NCBI GenBank assembly: GCA_030433055.1 | Contig: JAUILJ010000355.1 | Span: 1 to 7,781, forward strand | DNA length: 7,781 nucleotides | Direction of reading: 5' to 3' | Source of the DNA: Polyangia bacterium | GTDB lineage: Bacteria; Myxococcota_A; Polyangia; Polyangiales; Polyangiaceae | Part shown: positions 1 through 4,701 of the stretch, in pieces | How the letters are laid out: every line of letters starts with the position of its first letter | Position numbering within the stretch: position 1 is the first letter of the stretch | The notes under the pieces: generated by a model | The model's database searches: none | What the model was told of the DNA's origin: nothing | What the model saw: only the letters and a program-made list of their open reading frames with translations | Position numbers and translations under genes: made by a program

Positions 1-643
1 CGAGGTCGGTGTCCGCGTCGTACAGACCACCCGCGAAGCCGAGTGAGGTGATGCCTTGTGTCCCGGACTCCGCGAGGATACGGCCAAACTCGTCGTAGCG
101 ACGCTCGAACTCGACGTCGCCGGTATCGACGTCGACCAGCATGCGGATGCTGCCGAGTTGGTCGCTCACCACCTTGTAGGTGACGCCATTCTTCTGCACG
201 AGTTCGGGCACTCGCTTGGCTCCGTAGGCGTACCGAGTGACGACACCAGCGCCGTCTACCTCGGCGGCCAGCGTTAGGTCCGTGTTCCAGATGTAGCGGC
301 GCTTGACTAGGCCGTTTACCTTCTTGACCGTGCGACGCCCGAGCCCGTCGTACTGGTACTCGACGATCGTCTCGTCTTGGAAGCTCACCTTCTTCAGCCA
401 GCCTAGGGCGTTGTACTCGTAGCTCGTGGTGTCGTGAGTCGACTGATTGGTCTTGCTCTGCAGGTTGCCGCGGACGTCGTATCCGTACGCAAAGTCTCCG
501 TAGTCCGAGACCCGGTCCTGAGCATCGGCGGCCGACGCGGTCTCTACCTGAACGCCGTTGACCTTCCTCCACAGACGGTTGGCACGCCATTCACTCCGTG
601 CCTCACGGAAATAAGCGTCGCGTTCTGCGCAAGCCGCCGGCAC
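1..643 (-). CDS. RHS/YD-repeat protein, C-terminal core; N-terminally truncated and open at the left edge
   Basis: The minus frame is open from the stop of pilin 1 to the left edge, giving about 214 codons if the GTG at 643 is used. It reads as the end of an RHS core: YD-repeat units such as YDVRGNLQSKTN, YEYNALGWLKKVSF and YQYDGLGRRTVKK, then YKVVSDQLGSIRMLVD, RYDEFGRILAESG and GFAGGLYDADTDL. The last motif normally precedes the final core residues and a variable C-terminal tip, which here would lie outside the window. RHS proteins form shells that enclose or deliver toxins, or sit at the cell surface, and usually exceed 1000 residues. Here recognisable homology begins only near 600, just after the pilin terminator, with no signal peptide and no well-spaced ribosome binding site. 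A YD unit also seems to be missing between NGVQVE and DAQDR. It may be a remnant (pseudogene) or a short orphan RHS gene; the family call is firm, the start is not. Confidence 0.8.
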   Translation of the reverse strand, partial: MPAACAERDAYFREARSEWRANRLWRKVNGVQVETASAADAQDRVSDYGDFAYGYDVRGNLQSKTNQSTHDTTSYEYNALGWLKKVSFQDETIVEYQYDGLGRRTVKKVNGLVKRRYIWNTDLTLAAEVDGAGVVTRYAYGAKRVPELVQKNGVTYKVVSDQLGSIRMLVDVDTGDVEFERRYDEFGRILAESGTQGITSLGFAGGLYDADTDL

Positions 644-682
644 CTGGGCTGTTGGCCCCCCGGTCCTCCTCCCCCGAACAGC

Positions 683-711
683 AAAAAGCCCCCGACCATG
701 GGTCGGGGGCT
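683..711 (-). terminator. Intrinsic terminator of the pilin cluster
   Basis: On the minus strand an 11-bp stem (arms at 701-711 and 687-697, core GCCCCCGACC) closes a CAT loop and is followed directly by five T residues (687-683). It begins about 35 bp after the stop codon of pilin 1 and precedes the RHS fragment, so it should separate the two units. This is the clearest rho-independent terminator in the window. Confidence 0.9.
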
Positions 712-716
712 CCGGA

Positions 717-749
717 GCGCCGCGAGGCGCCTGGGTGAGTCGAACTCAC
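717..749 (-). other. Two small hairpins ahead of the pilin terminator
   Basis: Two inverted repeats precede the terminator on the pilin transcript. GTGAGT/ACTCAC (735-749, 3-nt loop) spans the pilin 1 stop codon, and GCGCC/GGCGC (717-730, 4-nt loop) follows. With the terminator stem they give three consecutive hairpins, which could protect the 3' end of an abundant pilin mRNA. The repeats are visible; the stabilising role is inferred. Confidence 0.45.
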
Positions 750-1336
750 TCCTCGGGGTTCACCTCTTCGATGTTCGGAGCGATGGTAACCACACGCTCG
801 TTGTTGACGGCCTGGATGGCGCCGTTCAGCCGGAACATGGAGGTGGTGGTGTCTCCGTCCAGGTCGCCTTCAGCCGTGGCACTGAAGGTGTCGCCAGCGC
901 CGCCGGTGTTGCCCGTCGCCGTGTAGCCGTACATGTAGTACTGGGGAGCGTCCATCGAGAACTTCAGGCACTGCCAACCGGTCTGCGCGTCGCCGGCGTT
1001 CCACTCGGCCGGGCTCGACTGATACTTCTCTCCCGCGATCTTGGACTTGTTGTCCGGCACGGTGGCCGCGGCGCTCGCGCACAGCCGGTTGACGACACCA
1101 GTCGAGCCTTCAAGCGCCATGACCGAGGGGTTCATGGTCTCACGCTGGAACGCGGTAGTCGCGTCCTTGCCCAGCTGACCAAGGGAGTTGCGAGCTTCCG
1201 CCGTCTTCGAGTTCTTCATGTAGCGGGTGACGCCGTAGATGGCCAGTGCCGCGAGGATACCGACGATGACCACGACGATCATCAGCTCGATAAGGGTGAA
1301 GCCACGCTTGGTGTGTCGAAGGGCTTTCATCATCAT
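746..1336 (-). CDS. Type IV pilin-like protein (pilin 1, PilA-like)
   Basis: This 196-residue prepilin is probably a major or minor subunit of a type IV pilus. The leader MMMKALRHTKRG is positively charged and ends in the prepilin peptidase site RG|FTLIEL. Glu5 of the mature protein is present, followed by one hydrophobic assembly helix. Three consecutive ATG codons (1336, 1333, 1330) follow a purine-rich GAGGAGAG at 1346-1353, so the start is well supported to within two codons. The mature protein (184 residues) has two cysteines (86 and 123) that could form a disulfide, a QYYMYGY segment, and a DLDGD motif (158-162) shared with the next two pilins. Pro22 of classical pilins is absent. It is the last gene of the cluster and is followed by a strong terminator. 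The 110-bp gap from pilin 2 holds a hairpin but no convincing promoter. A pseudopilin or minor pilin role cannot be excluded. Confidence 0.92.
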   Translation of the reverse strand: MMMKALRHTKRGFTLIELMIVVVIVGILAALAIYGVTRYMKNSKTAEARNSLGQLGKDATTAFQRETMNPSVMALEGSTGVVNRLCASAAATVPDNKSKIAGEKYQSSPAEWNAGDAQTGWQCLKFSMDAPQYYMYGYTATGNTGGAGDTFSATAEGDLDGDTTTSMFRLNGAIQAVNNERVVTIAPNIEEVNPEE

Positions 1337-1410
1337 TGTTCGTATCTCTCCTCGCGGGGCTTGTGTCGCTCGCAACAGCCCCGCGTGCTGCTACTCGCCT
1401 TTAATTGCGG

Positions 1411-1426
1411 TGCCGGATTTCCGGCA
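1411..1426 (-). other. Hairpin in the pilin 2 / pilin 1 intergenic gap
   Basis: A 7-bp inverted repeat, TGCCGGA and TCCGGCA with a 2-nt centre, lies 21 bp past the pilin 2 stop codon. The following minus-strand sequence (CCGCAATTAAAGG) has no U-run, so it is not a canonical terminator. It could be a processing or partial attenuation site that adjusts pilin 1 against pilin 2; this is inference. Confidence 0.35.
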
Positions 1427-1446
1427 GAGTGTTTGGGGGAGAGGAG

Positions 1447-2001
1447 CTACTCGCCCTCGCCCTCGAAGTAGATTTCCGATGTGGAATTCGAGCTGATGTA
1501 GACCGAGTCGACGCTGTCGCCGTCGAAGTCCGAGCTGGCCCGAACCACGTACCAGGGCTCCCCGTTTGCTGTGGGGATGGGCACGGTAGTCTTGGTTCCC
1601 AGAGCGCTGGGGGGGTTGTCCGTCCCCCCAACTCCAGCCACACAGGCGTAGCCGAACTGAACGGGGCCACCCGCCTCGACCCCGAGGGTGTTCCAGTTGT
1701 TGAAGTCTGGATGAGACGGGTTATTCCAGGCGGATTTATACTCGCCAGGATCTTTCGGGTAGAAAGTGGTGATGTTCGTCGAGGCGTTGAGGTACTGAAA
1801 GGTCTCCGCCTTGTAGCCTTCCTGGGCTGCCTTGATTGAGCCGATCATGTGGATCGCTTCGTTCGACTTGGAGGCCAGGATGTATTTGCGGACACCGATC
1901 ACCGCCAGCGTGGCGAGGATCCCGACGATGACCACCACCACCATCATCTCGATCAGCGTGAAACCGCGGGCTCGAGACTGACGATGAAGGGGGAGGCTCA
2001 T
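1447..2001 (-). CDS. Type IV pilin-like protein (pilin 2)
   Basis: This is a 184-residue prepilin. The leader MSLPLHRQSRARG is basic and is followed by |FTLIEMM with Glu5, then a hydrophobic helix reading VVVVIVGILATLAV. The segment SKSNEAIHMIGSIKAAQEGYKAE aligns with SKSVEAMHVIEGIRGGEERFRAE of pilin 3, so the two are clearly paralogous. The mature protein has a single cysteine (119), a VQFGY segment, PWYVVRASSDFDGD (DFDGD at 158-162) and an acidic end, EGEGE. Pro22 is missing. An in-frame ATG at 2133 has a good GGAG 7 nt upstream, but the strong sigma-54 element at 2052-2067 lies between that ATG and 2001. The 44 extra residues also look non-coding, so 2001 is preferred, even though its own ribosome binding site is weak. 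It probably serves as a pilus subunit in the inner membrane and assembled fibre. Confidence 0.9.
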   Translation of the reverse strand: MSLPLHRQSRARGFTLIEMMVVVVIVGILATLAVIGVRKYILASKSNEAIHMIGSIKAAQEGYKAETFQYLNASTNITTFYPKDPGEYKSAWNNPSHPDFNNWNTLGVEAGGPVQFGYACVAGVGGTDNPPSALGTKTTVPIPTANGEPWYVVRASSDFDGDSVDSVYISSNSTSEIYFEGEGE

Positions 2002-2011
2002 GGGTTTCGCC

Positions 2012-2041
2012 TGCGCCGTCGGGGTCTCCCTCGTTGGCGCA
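2012..2041 (-). other. Predicted stem-loop at the 5' end of the pilin 2 mRNA
   Basis: TGCGCC (2036-2041) pairs perfectly with GGCGCA (2012-2017), and an inner GGG/CCC pairing (2028-2030 with 2022-2024) extends the fold. The first stem base coincides with the transcription start predicted from the sigma-54 element (about 2041). Such 5'-terminal stems can protect mRNA from 5'-end-dependent decay. The inverted repeats are directly visible; the function is inferred. Confidence 0.4.
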
Positions 2042-2051
2042 CCATCCCTAA

Positions 2052-2067
2052 AGCACCTGCCGTGCCA
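2052..2067 (-). promoter_or_regulatory. Sigma-54 (RpoN) -24/-12 promoter of pilin 2
   Basis: The minus strand reads TGGCACGGCAGGTGCT against the sigma-54 consensus TGGCACG-N4-TTGCW, a match at 11 of 12 defined positions. The invariant GG (2066-2065) and GC (2054-2053) are exactly 10 nt apart. Transcription should start near 2041, leaving about 40 nt of leader before the ATG at 2001. A PilR-type activator of sigma-54 is encoded in the same cluster, which fits control of pilin genes by PilR and RpoN. Confidence 0.85.
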
Positions 2068-2210
2068 GATCGTCGATGCTGGGCTGGATCGGCAGGGGCG
2101 AGCGCTGATTCCGCGGTTTTCGTAGGGGTTCATGATTCAGCTCCAGAGCGAGGGGTTGGCGGATCATCAGCGTGCCTCAACTTGCAGACCGAGCGGCGAC
2201 AATTTGCGGC

Positions 2211-2228
2211 ACCCCCGTCGCGGGGGCG
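2211..2228 (-). other. GC-rich hairpin downstream of the 18-bp repeats
   Basis: CCCCCG (2212-2217) and CGGGGG (2221-2226) form a 6-bp stem with a 3-nt loop between the tandem repeat array and the sigma-54 promoter. It lies in the untranslated gap after pilin 3. The minus strand continues TGCCGCAAATTG, without a U-run, so it would be at best a weak or factor-assisted terminator. Confidence 0.3.
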
Positions 2229-2240
2229 GTGACAAATCCC

Positions 2241-2330
2241 GGCGACCGGGACTGCGGCGGCGACCGGGACTGCGGCGGCGACCGGGACTGCGGCGGCGAC
2301 CGGGACTGCGGCGGCGACCGGGACTGCGGC
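2241..2330. repeat. Perfect tandem repeat, 5 x 18 bp, between pilin 3 and pilin 2
   Basis: Five identical contiguous copies of GGCGACCGGGACTGCGGC fill 2241-2330, followed by a 4-bp partial copy (GGCG). The array lies within the 398-bp gap between the pilin 3 stop and the pilin 2 ATG, about 200-290 bp upstream of the predicted pilin 2 transcription start. That gap otherwise holds a GC-rich hairpin and the sigma-54 promoter, and I see no gene in it. Identity between copies suggests recent expansion or strong selection. The unit has no obvious dyad. It could be an enhancer array for the activator, a minisatellite liable to slippage, or a leftover of duplication among the pilin genes. Confidence 0.95.
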
Positions 2331-2399
2331 GGCGCCCAAACGCCAGCCCGTCCGGCACCTGCCGCCCCTCACCCCAAGAGAGACCCCTTCAAACCCGCC

Positions 2400-2972
2400 C
2401 TACTCGCCTTCGTTCACGCGCACGATCTCACTCGTAAAGCTCGATGTCGCATACCGCGCGGGCGTGCCGTCGTTATCCAAATCGCCCTGAGCGTAAATCA
2501 CGTACCAGGCGTCGTTGATCTGGTTCGCCGGCGGCCACGTCACCGCAACGCCAGGGCTCATCGCGGCCGTCGGCGCAGTCAGCGCTCGCCCGGCCCGCAC
2601 CATGTATCCGTGTTGAACCGAGGTGCTCACCGTGGGGTTGAGCAGCTTCCAGCGCGCCGCGTCCGTGTGCCCAGACTGCGTCCAGTTGTAGCGCGTGGTG
2701 TTCGGCGAGTTGGTGGGATACAGCGTGCCCGACGTGCTCACGTCCAGGTAAACCATGTTCTCCGCCCGGAAGCGCTCCTCGCCACCGCGGATCCCCTCGA
2801 TCACGTGCATGGCCTCGACGGACTTGCTGGTGATGAGCCAGCGCCGCATCGCGACCAGCGCGAGGGTCGCCAGAATGCCCACGAGCACGACGACGACCAT
2901 CAGCTCGATGAGGGTGAAGCCCCGCAGGCGCTGAGCGCGACGGAGGCGATGAAGGGGGCTCGGGAAGATCAT
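2400..2972 (-). CDS. Type IV pilin-like protein (pilin 3)
   Basis: This is a 190-residue prepilin. The leader MIFPSPLHRLRRAQRLRG is strongly basic and is cleaved before FTLIEL (Glu5 present), ahead of a hydrophobic helix VVVVLVGILATLALV. It shares with pilin 2 the SKS-x-EAMH helix, a VQHGY segment, AWYVIYAQGDLDND (DLDND at 164-168) and the ending TSEI...NEGE. The mature protein has no cysteine and no Pro22. In-frame ATG codons also occur at 3008, 3053 and 3116. The one at 3008 lies inside a candidate sigma-54 element, so 2972 is preferred, although no clear ribosome binding site precedes it. It is the first of the three pilins downstream of pilR and may be a minor pilin or an alternative major subunit. 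Confidence 0.88.
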   Translation of the reverse strand: MIFPSPLHRLRRAQRLRGFTLIELMVVVVLVGILATLALVAMRRWLITSKSVEAMHVIEGIRGGEERFRAENMVYLDVSTSGTLYPTNSPNTTRYNWTQSGHTDAARWKLLNPTVSTSVQHGYMVRAGRALTAPTAAMSPGVAVTWPPANQINDAWYVIYAQGDLDNDGTPARYATSSFTSEIVRVNEGE

Positions 2973-2996
2973 GAAGGGCCGCTGCGTGGTCTGGCG

Positions 2997-3012
2997 TGCA
3001 CGAGCCATTCCA
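2997..3012 (-). promoter_or_regulatory. Candidate sigma-54 promoter of pilin 3
   Basis: TGGAATGGCTCGTGCA matches 9 of 12 defined sigma-54 positions, with the invariant GG (3011-3010) and GC (2999-2998) at the correct 10-nt spacing. It predicts a start near 2986, only about 14 nt before the ATG at 2972. That is short, so the call is weaker than the pilin 2 promoter. It shares the -12 variant GTGC with that promoter. Confidence 0.5.
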
Positions 3013-3176
3013 AGCCGTGCGTGACCGATGCGAGCCCTGAGTTTAACCGTCATCCCGCGGCTTTGGCCACTTGCCCGCGCGGATCGGTAGGTCTGCTTGC
3101 TACATCGCCTCCGCAAAAAGGTCAGGCCGGAGCGCGATTGGTCACCGTCAGACTCTGCCTCGCTCGGCGTTCCACT

Positions 3177-4625
3177 CTAGGCGAGTGACTCGCTGGGGGG
3201 CGCGCTGTCGGGATCGTCGTCGTCGGCCGAATCGCCGCTGATGGCGTGCTTCTGTAAGCGGTAGCGGAGCGAGCGGAAGCTGACTCCGAGGAGCTTCGCT
3301 GCCTGCTTGCGCACGCCGCCGGTGCGATCGAGCGCGGCCAAGAGCAGGCGCCGTTCGACTTCACCTACGACGTCGTCCAGGTTGCAGCCGCCCTCGGGCA
3401 GCTCCACCAGGCTGGTCGCCGATCCCCCTGCGGCGCCGCTGATCTCCGATGGTAGATCACCGAGCCCGATGCTGCGCCCAGGAGCAAGCGCCACCGCGCG
3501 CTCCATCACGTTCTCGAGTTCGCGCACGTTTCCGGGGAATTCGTAGCGTTCGAGCGCGCGGAGGGCGTCGGGGGTGAGGCCCATGACGTCCTTGCCCATT
3601 TCCTCGGCGAAGCGGCGGACGAAGCGCTCGGCGAACAGCGCGAGATCTTCCCGGCGCTCCCGCAGCGGAGGCAGCTCGATGCGGATCACGTTGAGCCGAT
3701 AGTACAAATCCTGACGGAAACGCCCGCCCGAGACGTCCGCCTCGACGTCACGATTGGTCGCAGCGAGCAGCCGCACGTCGACGTCCACTTCCTGGGTGGA
3801 GCCAACGGGGCGGACGCGGCGTTCCTGCAGTACCCGCAGCAACTTCACCTGGAGGCTCAGGGGCAGCTCCCCCACTTCGTCGAGCAGCAGTGTCCCGCCG
3901 CCGGCTTCCTGAAACAGGCCACGGTGGCGCGCGCTGGCCCCGGTGAAGGCGCCTTTTTCATGGCCAAACAGCTCGCTTTCCATGAGGTTTTCTGGAAGCG
4001 CACCGCAGTTGACGACCAGGAAGGGCTTATCCGCGCGGTCCGAGCGATCGTGGATCGCCCGGGCGACGCGCTCCTTCCCAGTGCCACTCTCTCCCGTGAT
4101 CAGGACCGTGGTCCGCGCCTTGGCGATGCGCTCCACCAGATCGAGCACCGTCTGCATGGCGCGGCTCTTGCCGATCAGCGCCTTGTCGCTCTTGCTGCCG
4201 ACCTGCGCGCGGAGCCGCCGGTTTTCGGTGACCAGCTCGCTCTTTTCGAGAGCTTTTGCCACCAGGGCGGCGAGCTCCTTGGGCTCGAAGGGCTTGGTGA
4301 TGCAGTCATATGCCCCGCCGCGCATCGCCTCGATCGCGTTCTCCAGCGTGGAGTGAGCGGTGATCAGCACGACCTCGGTGGCCTCGCTGCGCTGCTTGGC
4401 GGCTGCGAGCACCTCGAGGCCGGTGCCGTCGGGCATCGCCAGGTCCGTCAGCACCACCGGAAATGGCCGAGGACTCTGGGAAATCGCCTCTTTCGCCCCT
4501 TGTACGCCCGGTGCGGTGACGACCTCGTAGCCCTCGCGCCGAAACAGGATGGACAACATCTGTCGCAGGCCAGGTTCGTCGTCGACCACCAGGATGCGCG
4601 TCGGAGGCGGCGGAAGGGAATCCAT
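3177..4625 (-). CDS. pilR: PilR-like sigma-54-dependent response regulator
   Basis: This is a 482-residue NtrC-family activator. Residues 9-125 form a receiver domain: the acidic pair in ILVVDDEPG, phospho-acceptor Asp61 in VLTDLAMP, Thr89 in LITAH, and Lys111 in ITKPF. Residues about 150-375 are the sigma-54 AAA+ domain: Walker A GESGTGKE (178-185), the sigma-54 contact loop GAFTGA (225-230), Walker B LLLDE (246-250) and FRQDLYYRLNV with the arginine-finger region (303-313). A Fis-type helix-turn-helix lies at 439-460 (RKQAAKLLGVSFRSLRYRLQKH), and its FRS-x-RYRL sequence is typical of PilR. A short acidic tail follows. The start at 4625 puts the receiver at the N terminus and has a nearby GAGG; an in-frame ATG at 4856 would add 77 unlikely residues inside the divergent gene. 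The usual partner kinase gene pilS is not adjacent. Phosphorylated PilR should open the pilin sigma-54 promoters downstream. Confidence 0.9.
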   Translation of the reverse strand: MDSLPPPPTRILVVDDEPGLRQMLSILFRREGYEVVTAPGVQGAKEAISQSPRPFPVVLTDLAMPDGTGLEVLAAAKQRSEATEVVLITAHSTLENAIEAMRGGAYDCITKPFEPKELAALVAKALEKSELVTENRRLRAQVGSKSDKALIGKSRAMQTVLDLVERIAKARTTVLITGESGTGKERVARAIHDRSDRADKPFLVVNCGALPENLMESELFGHEKGAFTGASARHRGLFQEAGGGTLLLDEVGELPLSLQVKLLRVLQERRVRPVGSTQEVDVDVRLLAATNRDVEADVSGGRFRQDLYYRLNVIRIELPPLRERREDLALFAERFVRRFAEEMGKDVMGLTPDALRALERYEFPGNVRELENVMERAVALAPGRSIGLGDLPSEISGAAGGSATSLVELPEGGCNLDDVVGEVERRLLLAALDRTGGVRKQAAKLLGVSFRSLRYRLQKHAISGDSADDDDPDSAPPSESLA

Positions 4626-4631
4626 CAGCCT

Positions 4632-4653
4632 CAGGCATATCACGTTGTGCCTG
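4632..4653. promoter_or_regulatory. 22-bp dyad in the divergent pilR/lipoprotein spacer
   Basis: Perfect 6-bp arms CAGGCA (4632-4637) and TGCCTG (4648-4653) flank a 10-bp centre, which adds two further symmetric pairs. It ends 6 bp from the pilR start codon inside the 76-bp spacer between the divergent genes. It could be an operator for one or both genes, or an mRNA hairpin abutting the pilR ribosome binding site (AGG just before CTG-ATG). The symmetry is visible; the role is inferred. Confidence 0.45.
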
Positions 4654-4701
4654 CTTCTGAGATCCGCGCTAAGCTGGCTCTTACTTACCTTAGTCTGAAC
4701 G

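Noticed and set aside
732..750. tRNA-like T-arm (GTTCGACTC on the minus strand)
   Set aside because: There is no anticodon arm, D-arm or acceptor stem; the upstream sequence is pilin 1 coding sequence, so this is just a small hairpin.
1372..1385. Possible sigma-54 promoter of pilin 1 ending in TTGC
   Set aside because: The -24 dinucleotide is CG instead of the required GG and the rest of the -24 element matches poorly.
434..1471. Long plus-strand open frame antisense to pilin 1
   Set aside because: It lies opposite a clear prepilin gene, shows no recognisable motif, and its length is expected from the codon bias of high-GC DNA.
2002..2133. 44-residue N-terminal extension of pilin 2 from the ATG at 2133, which has a good GGAG
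   Set aside because: The strong sigma-54 promoter lies inside the extension, its residues look non-coding, and the paralogous leaders are only 12-18 residues.
2241..2330. CRISPR array
   Set aside because: The units are contiguous with no unique spacers, and there are no cas genes; it is a simple tandem repeat.
3113..3140. Possible pilR terminator at a T5 run on the minus strand
   Set aside because: No GC-rich stem of useful length precedes the T run; only 3-bp pairings can be drawn.
2172..3188. Plus-strand open frame with GDRDCG repeats
   Set aside because: The repeats are only the 18-bp array read in frame; the rest is antisense to pilin 3 and rich in Arg/His/Ala without domain signals.
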